In this document: piece by piece, positions 1 through 11,172 of the stretch
How positions within the stretch are numbered: position 1 is the stretch's first letter
Layout: each line of letters starts with the position of its first letter
Origin: Pegoplata infirma
Taxonomy: Eukaryota; Arthropoda; Insecta; Diptera; Anthomyiidae
Assembly: GCA_963921195.1 (NCBI GenBank)
Contig: OY992538.1
Location: 868,001-932,000, forward strand
Direction: 5' to 3'
Length of the DNA stretch: 64,000 nucleotides
Translations under genes and position numbers: made by a program
Notes under the pieces: generated by a model
Seen by the model: only the letters and a program-made list of their open reading frames with translations
The model's database searches: none
What the model was told of the DNA's origin: nothing

Positions 1-77
1 AAAAATCAGTGGGCTACAATAAAATTTTAAGTTACACAACAAAATCCATTTGGGTATTTTACTTCCACCTACAAGTA
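1..77. mobile_element. PIF-like foldback MITE, arm cut by the window edge
   Basis: These bases match the right arm of the complete foldback at 32692-33598: both read through a 'cagtgggcta' block into a GTACTT-type block. The copy begins before the window, is interrupted at 77 by the next element, and resumes at 2683. It has no coding capacity. Confidence 0.7.
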
Positions 78-2682
78 CACTCTAAAAATTGCTTGTAAAA
101 TTACTACTATAAAGTGGGTAAATTTTTATGTAAAATAACACACAACGAGTAAAATTGAGCACGAAGTGTTTAAAATTTTAGTTTACACACAAATATTTGA
201 ATATTACGCACATTAGATAGTATTTTTTGTGTTGACATACAAATTTGAAAAAAATAAACACTTTAATTTTAAAATTACACATTTTGTGTGTATGGTAAGC
301 ATTTAATGTTTAAATTTAAAATATTGAACATTTAATGCGTAATATAAAAACAAAAATTTAAATTGTCAAAGCAAATTAAAAAGGAAAATAAAAGCAGAAA
401 ATTTGTTAATTTCTCTATTGCAATAAAATAACGAGAAAAATTTAATAAAAACACGAAAATACTTTAAATAGAGATAAGATAATTATAACTAACAATATTT
501 TGCTGCATCATATGCCTTAATAAAATTAAAAGAAACCGACAAGAAGCGTTAAAATACATCTGAAACCTAGAAGTTTGTAGCATCTACAAAACATCATATT
601 TTTCAAAAGAATGTTTGCCAATCTTAAACTAGAAAGGTAAGTACACAAAGAAAATTGTGAAAAGTTTTATTACAAAAAAAGGATTTAAAATGTTTTCTTT
701 GAAAAATATCTCTATGTAAGAATCTAACGATATTTTTTATAAAAATTTCTAAGATTCATAGAGATTTTTTCTAAAATAAAAATTACTCAGATTTTTCTAT
801 ATAAAAAATATATCTCAGATTCTGAAAATTTTTCTATAGAAAAAATGTCTCAGATCCTGAGAATTTTTCTGTAGAAAAAATGTCTCAGATCCTGAGAATT
901 TTTCTGTAGAAAAAATGTCTCAGATTCTGAGAATTTTTCTATAGAAAAAATGTGTCAGATTCGGAGACATTTTTCTATAAAAAAAATGTCTCAGATTCTG
1001 AGAATTTTTCTATAGAAAAAATGTCTCAGATTCTGAGAATTTTTCTATAGAAAAAACGTCTCAGATTCTGAGAATTTTTCTATAGAAAAAATGTCTCAGA
1101 TTCTGAGAATTTTTCTATAGAAAAAATGTCTCAGATTCTGAGAATTTTTCTATAGAAAAAATGTCTCAGATTCTGAGAATTTTTCTATAGAAAAAATGTC
1201 TCAGATTCTGAGAATTTTTCTATAGAAAAAATGTCTCAGATTCAGAGAATTTTTCTATAGAAAAAATGTCTCAGATTCCAAAAATTTTTCTGTAGAAAAA
1301 ATGTCTCAGATTTTGAGAATTTTTCTATAGAAAAAATGTGTCAGATTTTTCTATAAACATTTTTCTATAAAAAAATGTCTCAGATTCTGAGAATTTTTCT
1401 ATAGAAAAAATGTCCCAGATTCTGAGAATTTTTCTATAGAAAAAATGTCTCAGATTCCGAAAATTTTTCTATAGAAAAAATATCTCAGATTCTGAGAATT
1501 ATTCTATAGAAAAATATCTCAGATTCTGAAAATTTTTCTATAGAAAAACTGTTACAGATTCTAAAAAGTTTTCCATAGAAAATATATCTCAGATCATGAG
1601 AAGTTTTCTATAAAAAAAAAATGGCTCAGATTATGAGAATGTTTCTATAGAAAAAATGGCTCATATCCCAAGAAATTTGCTATAGAAAAATTATCTCAGA
1701 TTTTGAAAATATTCCTATAGAAAAAATGTCTCAACTTCTGAGAATTTTTATAAAGAAAAAATGTTTCAGATTCTGAGAAATTTGTTTTATAAAAAAAATT
1801 CTCAAAATTTGAGACAATTTTTCTATAGAAAAAATCTCAGAATCTGAGATTATCTTTTTATAGAAAATTTCTCGGAATCTGAAACATTTTTTTATAGAAA
1901 AGGAGATATGAATTTCATAGTAAAAAATACTACTACTATTAACTCTTTTTACATTTTTATTTACTTTTAGATGAAACAACAATTCATAAAATCAAAACTC
2001 AGATTCCAAATCCCAATTCTTGAAGAGAGGACTTTCTTTCAAAAAGACAGAGGAATATCTTTTAGAGGAAATTAAGTAACAAGAAATTGTGGAAAAGAGA
2101 ACATTAAAGATCACGGACTTAGAAGTTTTTGTTAAGATTTTGTTTAATTTTAAAATGCTTTCCTCAAAAAGTATAAAATTGATAATGTTTAAAAATAAAT
2201 GTTTATCATCTTTTAGATAGCGTATTTAATAATACTTTAATTTATTATTTTTCCCTTGTTTGTTTTAGTTTTAATATTAAGCAATCTATTAAAAAATTAT
2301 GTTCGTGTTAATATATTTTTGCAATTTATATTTTTTTGATTATTGTAGAAATAAAAACTATGAAAATAACAGAATGCATTTTTTGGATTTTTTTTCTATA
2401 GGAATAAAAATAAATAAATTTTGAACATTTTATATGCATTTTTACACACATTCTGAAGATTTTTAGACATAAATATTTTAAAATTACACACTTTGTGTGT
2501 ACTGCTACAGAATTTGGTAAGCAGTTAACTTGTAGGTGTACACACAAAATGTTTAATAGTTGTACACACTTTGTGTGCAAATGTTGAAATTTAAACACAT
2601 TGAGTATTTTTACCCACTTTATTGTAGGAGAACAGTTACCTACAATAAAGTGGGTAAAATTCAACAAAATTTTATAAGAGTG
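78..2682. mobile_element. TA-target TIR element carrying a 35-bp satellite
   Basis: The element starts CACTCT and ends AGAGTG, with TA at 76-77 and 2683-2684. Both ends hold an inverted block with CCCACTTTAT, and inside these are many cacaaagtgtgt-like subterminal motifs. It lies inside a PIF-like foldback whose two pieces join across it, which confirms the borders. A TA target and short CAC-starting ends point to the Tc1/mariner (IS630) group, but no transposase is present. The middle is mostly the satellite at about 770-1905. Confidence 0.75.
770..1905. repeat. Tandem array, 35-bp unit, about 32 copies
   Basis: The unit joins a TCTCAGATTCTGAGA block (near-perfect dyad) to TTTTTCTATAGAAAAA (perfect 16-bp palindrome) and a short aatg spacer. 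Units between about 1020 and 1260 are almost identical, while both flanks are progressively degenerate, as expected when unequal exchange homogenises the centre. Open frames across it are low-complexity and are not genes. Confidence 0.95.
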
Positions 2683-2745
2683 TACTTATAAACTGTCTTG
2701 GTTCGGTTGAGGTCCTAAGAAAGACCCATCAATTGTTTCACAGTG
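2683..2745. mobile_element. Continuation of the interrupted PIF-like foldback
   Basis: The segment runs from tacttataaactgtcttgg through a 'gaggtcctaag' block to cacagtg. It matches the terminal part of the foldback at 33540-33598 and completes the copy interrupted at 77. Confidence 0.65.
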
Positions 2746-4040
2746 CAATGAATAAACCAAGTTGTTTTATTTTATTAAATATGTATTCAATTGAATTGAA
2801 TAATGTTAACAGCCCTTTTGTAGTGTTTAAATTCTGTATAAAAATACACAATGCATCCGATTGTTTTCAAATATCTATTAATTATTTAATAGCAAAATGT
2901 TATTAAAAATAATTACTTAATTTGCTTTGCTTAATTTGAATAAAGATTTAATAAATAATCTGTTGTTTTTAAGTGCTGCGATAAATGATTATGGAATAAT
3001 ATATAGAGGGCTTATATTCAAAGCCCTCTATCTTTAATTTTCACGAAAAAACAATAATGAGTTTCTCTTACACAATTCATTTTTCTAAATGAAAACCCCT
3101 TTATCTGTTCGATTAAGGAATTGTTGTATACTTTTATTTTGCAATACAAGTTTTTTTTAAACTAATTTTTGGATGCTGAACATAAGTTTGTACACATTGT
3201 TAAAATCGTTTAGGTCGCTTTCGAAATATCAGAAATTTTAAGTTTCACCAAAAAATCGTTTCTTTTGGATTTCCAGCTTTCCCGGGATTTCTAATGCGGG
3301 ATCCCGGGAAATTAAAAATTCTGGAAAAAGCGGTAAGATTTGCTGAATTAGGCGGAAAAATCTCCTGATTTAAGCAGAAAAATCTGCTGATTTAAGCAGA
3401 AAAATCTACTGATTTTAGCATACAAATCTGCTGATTTCAGATAAACAATCTAAGCATCTAAAATGTATTTTATTGATGTAAAAAAGACTTAAAAAGATTT
3501 AAGCATAAAGATTTTTTCAACTTATACGAAAGCGATTGTAAATTTTTCAAGAAAATTTTCTTTTTTCAAACAGTTAATTTTTAGTTATGCAGTTTTTCAA
3601 CAAAATTTTTAATATTTGTGACATTCTAAGAAATTGCAAAATAAAGAGTGTTTTGTGTCTTCTGAAAATTGTGTTTTTTTTAGGTAGAGGATTTTGAATA
3701 TAAGCCATCGATATATATTTTTGAAATAAAGTACTTTTATTAAATATGAAATTATATAAATGCATTGCCCTATACCCACTTTCGCAATTTATTTTTGCAC
3801 ACGTTCACACATGCTCACGTGTATAAATTACATTTCGCTCATAAATTTACAATAAAATAAAAAATAGTAGTAATTTATTTTTTTTTTCAATTCTTGTCTG
3901 TTTTTTCGTTAATAAGCTAACAAAGTTACAAAACGTTAAAAAATAGTAGTAAATAAAAATAGCAAAAACTAATTTGTAATGTATGGAGAATTTTCTTCAT
4001 AAAAATGCACTCTTTTTTTAATTTTGAATGCACATTTTTA
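2746..4040. other. Gene-free AT-rich spacer
   Basis: No credible coding region was seen. It holds a perfect 10-bp hairpin (TAGAGGGCTT at 3004-3013 with its complement at 3021-3030, 7-nt loop), a 'cccggg' fragment near 3280-3310 that resembles the ends of the hAT element at 30904, and a short tandem run at 3340-3450. Confidence 0.6.
3340..3450. repeat. Short tandem repeat, 'gctgatttaagcagaaaaat' type
   Basis: About five imperfect copies of a 22-bp unit occur. The same motif family appears at 20940-21400, 32175-32345 and 56040-56100, so this is likely a piece of that dispersed element. Confidence 0.6.
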
Positions 4041-4042
4041 TA

Positions 4043-4688
4043 CACTCAAAATAATACATTAGTATATTTACTAATTTTTTTTGCTAATGCTAGTAAGCTA
4101 ACCTGTAGCAAATTTTTAGTTGAAATTAGCATGTTAGCAAAAATATTTTGTTAACTTCATTTAGCGCATTAGCAATTTTAAACAAAATTTGAACTAATTT
4201 TTTTTGCTAAATTTAAAATTGATTTTTTTTTTAAGAAAACTTAAAATGGCGCTATCTCGGAAACTAAGCCAGAGAGAGCCATTTTTGGTTCTCGGGCTCT
4301 CCATAGTATCGCCGGTCCTCTTCACATGTGTGGACCCTAATGGGTCCTAACTTTGGATCCAAAAAAGTTATCATTCCCGAAAATTTGGGTTCGGACCCGA
4401 TAGGTCCAGAATGAGCTCCATTGTCTCTATCTGGCTTAGTTTCCGAGATAGCGTCATTTTAAGTTTTCTTAAAAAAAAAAATTTACTATTTATTTTTGCT
4501 AATATTAGCAAAAAAGCTTGTAAAATTAAAATTTAGCAAAAAAATTAAATCAAATTTTGTTTAAAATTGCTAATGCCCTAAATGAAGTTTACAAAATATT
4601 TTTGCTAACATGTTAATCTTAACTAAAAAATTAGCTTACTAGCGTTAAAAAAAAAAATAGTAAATCTACTAATGTATTATTTTGAGTG
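4043..4688. mobile_element. TA-target foldback MITE
   Basis: It starts CACTCAAAATAATACATTAG and ends TATTTTGAGTG, with TA at 4041-4042 and 4689-4690. The arms are inverted over more than 200 bp, with many 'ttagcaaaaa' motifs. The centre (about 4226-4466) is a second inverted unit, 'atggcgctatctcggaaac', also present at 59236-59735. No coding sequence. Confidence 0.85.
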
Positions 4689-4690
4689 TA

Positions 4691-5540
4691 GTGGGGTTTG
4701 CCCAAAACCCGAAACCGTTTTTGCCCAAAAACTTTCCTGATTTTTTTTAAGTTTTTAAGTAATTTTTGAGTTAATTAAATAGTTAAAAAATGCGAGTGGA
4801 AGAAGATATTATTACTTAAAAGCAGAGACCATAACAGTTATGAGATTTATTGAAAAAAAGTAAAATTTAACTGTTCAAAAATATTTTTTCAAATAAAAAT
4901 TAAATATAACAGTTTGAAATTATTTATATAAATATCTGTTCAGAATAACAGAAATAAAAAACTTTTATTTATTATAACTGTTATTAAAAACTCTTTGAGC
5001 CTTAAAAAACTTTGAGTTTTTAAAATAAAACTAAAATAAACGAATGCCAAAGAATCCTATTGATAGCTAATACTTCCATCATTGATTTAAAGACATAAAA
5101 TTTGATTGATTTTTTTAAAAAATAATTGTTATAACAGTTATTTACTCCAATAAGCATAAAATAAAAGTTATTTTAAATTGTTTGGACAAAAAGTTTTTAA
5201 TAACTCTTATTTTATACTTTTATGATAAAAATCAAAAAATAAAAGTTATTGCAAATTTTAACACGGGACATCTTTAGAAGTCCTTTTATATATAAAAATA
5301 CTTAGTTTGGACAACATTCGTTTAATGATTTTTTTAAAACAAAAAGACTGAAAACTATTTATTTTTATATTACTTTAAAGTATTTTAACAACATATTATT
5401 CAAAAGTAGCTACTTTTGGGCTTAAAATAATGCAAATGGTAATGGGTACTCGTTTTGATTACTTTTCACAACTCATTACCCTGTTTTTGTTGGGTGGGTT
5501 GTTTATTTGATTTAAAACTTAAAAAAAATTTGGATATTTA
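4691..5540. other. Gene-free AT-rich spacer
   Basis: Repeated 'ataacagttat' and 'aaaataaaagttatt' motifs suggest decayed repeats. An inverted pair 'ggtaatgggtactc'/'actcattaccc' near 5440-5485 recurs in form near 60080-60150. No gene was recognised. Confidence 0.5.
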
Positions 5541-5542
5541 CA

Positions 5543-6132
5543 CACTCAAAAAAAAAAACTGTAAAGTTAGCAAAAAATTTAGTTAAATTTAACTAAAAAA
5601 CACCTGAATTTCTAGTTAATTTAACAAAAAATATTTAGTTAACTTTTCGTAGAATGAATGTAGCAGAAAAAACCGTAATTTTAACTAAAAATTCAGCTGA
5701 AAATTTCGTAACATTTTTTATTAGTTGAATTTAGCTAATTTTTTTGTAAAAAAATTTAAGTTTGTTAAATATTGGTTTTAAACACTAACACTTCACTTAT
5801 TTTTTCTTATTTTTTTCACAGCATTAAGTTCAGCTTAAGTAGGACTTATGAGATTTGCATAGGAGGCTACACAAGAAATGTTTAAAATTTTTCACTTGAC
5901 AAAAATGTTACAAAAAATCAGTAAATTAATTAGTAAAAATTCGTAAACTCAGTTTTAAAGTCAACAAAAAAAATTAATTCAAAATTTGTACAAAACTAGT
6001 ATTGTCGTAAATTGAACTTAACTAAAAAAAGTAGTTAAAACGCTGATTTTAACTAAAAATTTGCTAAAAAGCCAGTAAACTCGAGTTAACAAAAAAAAAA
6101 TTGTTAACTTTACAGTTTTATTTTTTTGAGTG
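5543..6132. mobile_element. TA-group MITE, copy 1 of the GTAAAGTTAGC family
   Basis: The ends are CACTCAAAAA and TTTTTTTGAGTG, with inner inverted blocks around CTGTAAAGTTAGC and GTTAACTTTACAG. A second copy lies at 7874-8498 in the same orientation, including the internal 'aggaggctacacaagaaat' block. The flanking dinucleotide here is CA on both sides rather than TA. Confidence 0.85.
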
Positions 6133-7101
6133 CAGAAAAACCATATATTAATGTTATTATTCGATTAATCGGCATTAATTCTTCGATTAGTGCTTTAATC
6201 GAAATAAGCAATTTTAAATTAATCGAAACATTATTCGCCTAAAATTGTTCGATTAATCGAATGAGTAATAATCGACTGATCACCCTAGTAACGTATGTAG
6301 TTATAAATAAGATTAAAGTTAAATTTAAAAATATAAATCAGTCCTTTGAATTGGCAAAATAAATTGCAAGTCAATAAATTATCTTGTTATTTAACGTTAA
6401 TTGATGTAATTATGGAGAGAAAAAACTATCTTTTAACTTAAAAAAATAAAAGGAAATGGACAATTAATAGCTGAATATAAGCAATTATTATTTGAATATA
6501 AATACTGTCAAAAGAAAAGTAATTTACAATTAAAACTTATTTTCTTGTCTCTTTTTTCTCTTTTTTACGTTGCTGTAAATAATGAACTTCTGCATCAGCA
6601 ATTTTGAAACATCACCATTTTAGTAAAAAGATAAAAAAAAAAAATAACGGAAACGGAAGGAAAATGTGTGGTATGGTTAGAGATGGTCAATGTAATTATA
6701 AAACAATTTACATATGTATGTATTTGGCAATAAGTGATAACCCAATAAGCATTTGAAAATTCAAGTGTACTTCAAGTAAATTTTTTTTGTTTGGGCTTGA
6801 ATTCAAGTTTTATAACATTTAAATTCAAATTAAACCTGGAAATGTGGCTTAATTTACACTTATAATAGAATTGAGTTTTTTAAATGTTTATTAGGAAGCT
6901 TATGTTAACCGGTTGGGGCATTTTTCGATAAATGAGGAAAATTGATTAACCGGTTTAATCGATTAGTCGTATTTGCTGAAAATATAACGCAATGTTAGCT
7001 CAGTATAAAAAAAGTGTATTGATTTTTTCAACAAATTCTAATTTTTTATTATTTTTTGAAAATTTAGTGAGTTTATCGATTTTTTTCTGCTATAGTTTGT
7101 T
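6133..7101. other. Gene-free spacer with palindromic 'cgattaatcg' remnants
   Basis: At 6150-6275 the motif tcgattaatcg recurs in inverted positions, like the ends of a decayed hAT-type MITE; 6905-6965 holds a related 'ttaaccggtt' cluster. No coding sequence. Confidence 0.5.
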
Positions 7102-7115
7102 CAACAACATTTATA

Positions 7116-7320
7116 ATAGTTGATCACTTGATCAATTATTTTTTATTTATTCTTTCCATTTATTTACAACTCATTTTTAATAAATTCACCCTAACCGAGA
7201 ACTGGTAACAATGACCGTCGTCTCGTTGTAGCGAAAAAAACCAAGGGTTCTGGCGGGAATCGAACCCACGACCCCCACGTTGAAAGGCTAGCACGCTACC
7301 AACTAGCCTACGGGGGCCCC
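7116..7320 (-). mobile_element. tRNA-derived SINE
   Basis: On the minus strand the element opens with a tRNA-like head. Its A box is TAGGCTAGTTGG (complement of 7299-7310) and its B box GGTTCGATTCC (complement of 7256-7266), about 32 bp apart, which is normal RNA polymerase III spacing. A non-tRNA body follows and the 3' end is A-rich with AAATAA runs. The two flanks carry the same 13-14 bp, (c)aacaacatttata, at 7102-7115 and 7320-7333: a target-site duplication of the size made by LINE machinery. The 5' and 3' acceptor arms do not pair, so this is not a functional tRNA. It would be moved by a LINE encoded elsewhere. Confidence 0.9.
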
Positions 7321-7333
7321 AACAACATTTATA

Positions 7334-7871
7334 TTAATAAACGTATTCCTAAAGAAAATTTAATTGTGAATACGATGAGCTTTATGCCAAAAAAATCGGA
7401 TAAAAATCTTTCTTATATGTATAGACCAATTCACACACATGAAAAGCCCTATCCTTCTTCTATCCAAAACAGTTCAAAAATTTAAAATCGGTTGAAAAAT
7501 GTTTAAGTTACATGTGGTTTAGTGAGAAAAGTCCCAAAAAACATTTTTTGACAATAACTTTAAAATTTGAGGGTGTCTGGCAAGTTTGATAGGCAGTTTT
7601 GTGATCTTTTCGACGAGACCTACAACCTTAACTACCTCATTTTAAAAGTATATTCGATTTTGTGTTTTTTGTAGCACAGTGTTATTAGAAAGTGTTGCCA
7701 TGTTAGCTTAAAACCAGTGCATTGCTTCAATGGCAATACCGGAAAAAAAGTTGTTTTACTTTTGTCTCGATGGCAGCACCTGCTAGCTAGTGAGACTTTT
7801 GTAGCACACTAAATTTTAAAAACTCTGTAACTAACTTTTGCGTGCAAAATTTTCAAATTTTAATTTATATG
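7334..7871. other. Gene-free spacer
   Basis: No open frame with protein-like character. The text 'agtgttgccatgttagc' near 7690-7710 is echoed at 62055-62085, suggesting a shared decayed repeat. Confidence 0.45.
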
Positions 7872-7873
7872 TA

Positions 7874-8498
7874 CACTCAAAAAAATAAAACTGTAAAGTT
7901 AGCAAAAAATTTAGTTAAATTTAACTAAAAAAACACCTGATTTTGAACCTACTAAATTTCTAGTTAATTTAACTAAAAATATTTAGTTAACTTTTCGTAG
8001 AATGAATGTAGCAAAAAAAACGTAACTTTAACTAAAAATTCAGCTGAAAGTTTGGTAATATTTTTATGTATGTATTAACAAAAAAATTAGTTAAATTCAG
8101 CTTAACTTTTTGTAAAAAAATTGTAAGTTTGTTAAATATTGGTTTTATACACTAACACTTCACTTATTTTTTCTTTTTTTTCACAGCATTAAGTTCAGCT
8201 TAAGTAGAACTTATGAGATTTCCATAGGAGGCTACACAAGAAATTTCTAACATTTTTTCACTCGACAAATATGTTACGAGAAATCAGCAAATTAATTAAT
8301 AAAAATTCGTAAACACCGTTTTAAAGTCAACAAAAAAAATTAATTCAAAATTTGTTCAAAACTAGTATTTTCGTAAATTGAACTTAACTAAAAAAAGTAG
8401 TTAAAACGCTGATTTTAACTCAAAATTGGCTAAAAAGCCAGTAAACTCGAGTTAACAAAAAAAAATTTGTTAACTTTACAGTTTTATTTTTTTGAGTG
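7874..8498. mobile_element. TA-target MITE, copy 2 of the GTAAAGTTAGC family
   Basis: It starts CACTCAAAAAAATAAAACTG and ends CAGTTTTATTTTTTTGAGTG, with TA at 7872-7873 and 8499-8500. It aligns along its whole length with 5543-6132, in the same orientation. Confidence 0.9.
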
Positions 8499-8534
8499 TA
8501 AGATATTGGATAGTTGCTACGAGTGTATGGAAAA

Positions 8535-8780
8535 TTACATAGTTATCTGAGTAGTATTTCCTGAGGTATTTGAGCCCTTACTAAGTTTTAGTATTAGCTC
8601 AAGAATATTATTAAGACAAGCGCCCCCAAGGAGGTAGTAAAAGAAATAATTTTGTCTTATCTCTATATTATAGAGGCTCTGTTTTCTCCTGAAATCGCTT
8701 AGTTTTTCTCGTTTTTTGTTTTTAAACTCTCCTGTGGAGTCTGTATTAGTTTGTGCCCATACTGGAGGGTACACAAACAC
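8535..8780 (-). other. Coding-like segment of unknown origin (81 codons)
   Basis: The minus frame is open for 81 codons with a non-repetitive composition, including a basic run KNKKREKLSDFRRKQ and a C-terminal LILKLSKGSNTSGNT. It is less A+T-biased than its flanks. I do not recognise the product. It could be an exon, a captured or decayed gene fragment, or a chance frame. No clear splice sites or promoter were seen. Confidence 0.25.
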
Positions 8781-9225
8781 TCAGGGGAATCCCAAAACCA
8801 ATTAGGTTTTTTACGGTGGCACTTTAACAAAAATAGAATGACAATGAGTCAATTGTTTATAATACGAACAACGTTTTCATAATTGATGATGAACATATTG
8901 GAAAATACCTCCAATATTAACACAGTGGGATTTAAATACGAAAACATGTCATATAACCAGTTTCACAGCAAAAAATACCACAGTAATCAAACATATAAAA
9001 AAATCATTTGTTAAATAAAACCGATTTTTGTAATAAAAATTTTAAAATGATTGGAATGCCTTTTTTGAAAAATAGGGTAATAAAAAAAGGACCCATTATT
9101 ACAATAAATAAATTTCTCAAAATATGCAGCATTTGATTAAAATTTTGTAGTTGTACTTTGATATCCTAATAAAATCTAGTTATAACCAGACCACCAATTG
9201 TCCTGAAACTTGCATATCGTTGACT
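8781..9225. other. Gene-free spacer with a repeat fragment
   Basis: At 9187-9218 the text 'accaccaattgtcctgaaac' is a fragment of the family whose ends define the element at 22981-23505. Nothing else was recognised. Confidence 0.5.
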
Positions 9226-9550
9226 TAAGCCCTGTTTTTGCATAACCGTATATATGTTAACATTAACCGTTTAGCCGAAAACGCATCCACGTTTAACGAA
9301 ATGTTCTTGGCATCGCTGTAGTTGTGTGTCAAAATTTATTAAGGCAGACAAGAAAAAAAAGGTTAATGTCTTTGGTATAATAAGACGAAAAGGGTTGTGT
9401 CTATGCTAATTCATTAAAAATGTGTACTAGGCTTCACTTTTTATCGAGGTTTAAAATTAACGCCAATAATTATACACGCTAAAAATAAGCGTGGATAATT
9501 TAAAATTTGTATGGGTAAGCGTATATTCGGTTATGCGAAAACAGGGCTTA
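9226..9550. mobile_element. Short TIR MITE (TAAGCCCTGTTTT ends)
   Basis: Terminal inverted repeats TAAGCCCTGTTTT(T/C)GCATAACCG occur at both ends and nearly match over 23 bp. The interior has no coding capacity. The target duplication is ambiguous because the flanks are TTA/TAT-like, so the superfamily is open. Confidence 0.75.
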
Positions 9551-10573
9551 TATTATCAATAAAATTTTTTCAGTTTTATAAAAAAGTTTATTTATGTAAA
9601 AATTCGGTATTTTTTCTTCAAAGAAAGTTCAGATTGTGTATCCACACAAAAAATGAGAAAATGAGAAAATGTATTGTTATCAAAAAATTTTGCGGACTAT
9701 TGACGTTTTGTAGTTTTCTTGAGTTTTCTTGTATACCTGGGCGTATGAGCAATACAAATGAACATTTTTGTGGTGCTTATGAAGCAAAATGTTGGAAAAA
9801 TTATTTTTTTCATGCTTTTTGAAAATATTTTGCTTCATAAGCATTACAAAAATTTTCTAAATCAATTTTTAAAATAAAAATAATTTGTTGAACAGGTCTC
9901 TAGCAATAATTTGGCTTTTACAGATTGAAAGAATATTAATTAGTCGACGAGTTACAGCCAAAAAACAATATAAACAATATGCTGAAAATCGGCATTTGAC
10001 TGCAAAGTTCGAAAACAAACATAAACAAACGCCGCGATACGGGTCTTCTAATTTAGCCTATATGTTCACCCCTCACTCTCAGAATCGAATTTTTCTAACC
10101 TGAATCTGTTCCACAGTGTTATACTAGTGTTGGATTTTTGTAACGAGAGAAACTAAAACGCTAGTCATTCGTGTAATTTTATTAATTAGGGTCGTTTAAA
10201 AATCAATGAGAGTCGGTCTAACTTTTGTAAAAAATAAAAAGCATTGTATGGGGACCACCTTAATGGTTGAAGATAGATGGTAAGTAAGACTTTGAAGATT
10301 TATAACTTTTTAACGGATTGTGATTTTTGTACCGAAGTGTGATTTTTGCACGTGCTCACACCGTGCTTCCAAAAAAATACGAAAAAAGTTTACATCATAG
10401 CACCTTAAGTTAAATTAAAAAAAAAATTCTCAAATTTTTCGTCTAGAAAAATTTCGAAAGAGAATAATTCTCATATTTTTTTAAAGAAAAATTTTAATAT
10501 TCTGAAACTCTTTTTATGTAGAAAAATTTTAGCATTCCGAGACATTTTTTCTTAAGAAAAATTTCCAGATTCT
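9551..10573. other. Gene-free spacer with a long hairpin
   Basis: An imperfect inverted repeat of about 30 bp joins 9762-9792 and 9826-9854 around 'tgcttatgaagcaaaat'. It may be a small foldback insertion. Short open frames nearby show no recognisable protein. From about 10410 degenerate satellite-like text begins. Confidence 0.5.
10410..10570. repeat. Degenerate fragment of the 35-bp satellite
   Basis: Alternating 'aaaaatttc' and 'ctcatattttt' units have the same phase and building blocks as the array at 770-1905 but are heavily diverged. Further pieces at 11085-11165 and 12115-12245 suggest one array later split by the insertions at 10576 and 11173. Confidence 0.55.
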
Positions 10574-10575
10574 TA

Positions 10576-11070
10576 CACACAAAAAATTTTTGGATAAAAA
10601 ATTTCAATTAAATCTATTGATCAACAAAATTTAAATGAGTCAATTATTGTTTTGATCAAAATTTTTGATATTTTCTTTTACTATCAAATTACAAATTTTC
10701 AACATACCAAATTTTTTTTCTCTTCAATTTATTTGAATACATTAATTCAAAAATATACTTTATACTAGGGTTTTACTTTTTTTTATTGTCGGCAACATAT
10801 TGGAAAGCAAAAAATATGAATTTCTTCATAATTTTTCCATAAGCTTTAAATTCATTTGTTAAATCAATCATTTTTTTAATTGACTTTAAATAAAAAATTG
10901 ATCAAATTTTTAATCAAAATCGAAAAAATGATTAATTGAAATAAAAATCAATTAATCACCTACAATTTGATGATTGATATAACAATTTTCTTTATCGGAG
11001 GAGTTTCAATTAAAAAATTAATTGAATCCGCGTTTTTGTTGATTGACTTTCGTTTTTAATTTTTTCTGTG
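10576..11070. mobile_element. TA-target MITE with CACA(C/G)AAAAA ends
   Basis: It starts CACACAAAAAATTTTTGG and ends AATTTTTTCTGTG, with TA at 10574-10575 and 11071-11072. The interior repeats 'caattaa' and 'ttgatcaa' motifs in inverted pairs. It sits inside satellite-like sequence. No coding sequence. Confidence 0.75.
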
Positions 11071-11172
11071 TAGACATTAATTATAGAACAATTTCTCCTA
11101 CAGAAAAATTCTCATATGTTTTCAATAAAAAAATTCTAAGGTTTTTCCTATAGAAAAGCTTGCAAATTATTT

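Noticed and set aside
1731..1982. 83-codon minus frame in the 35-bp satellite
   Set aside because: The frame is a translation of the tandem array and its edge; composition is repetitive and no start context or family is visible.
7246..7320. Functional tRNA gene
   Set aside because: A and B boxes are present but acceptor arms do not pair, the anticodon arm cannot be drawn, and a long non-tRNA body plus target duplication follow.
5543..8498. LTR retrotransposon with the two similar 0.6 kb copies as direct LTRs
   Set aside because: Each copy has its own inverted ends and flanks, there is no TG...CA LTR border, and no gag/pol lies between; they are two MITE copies.
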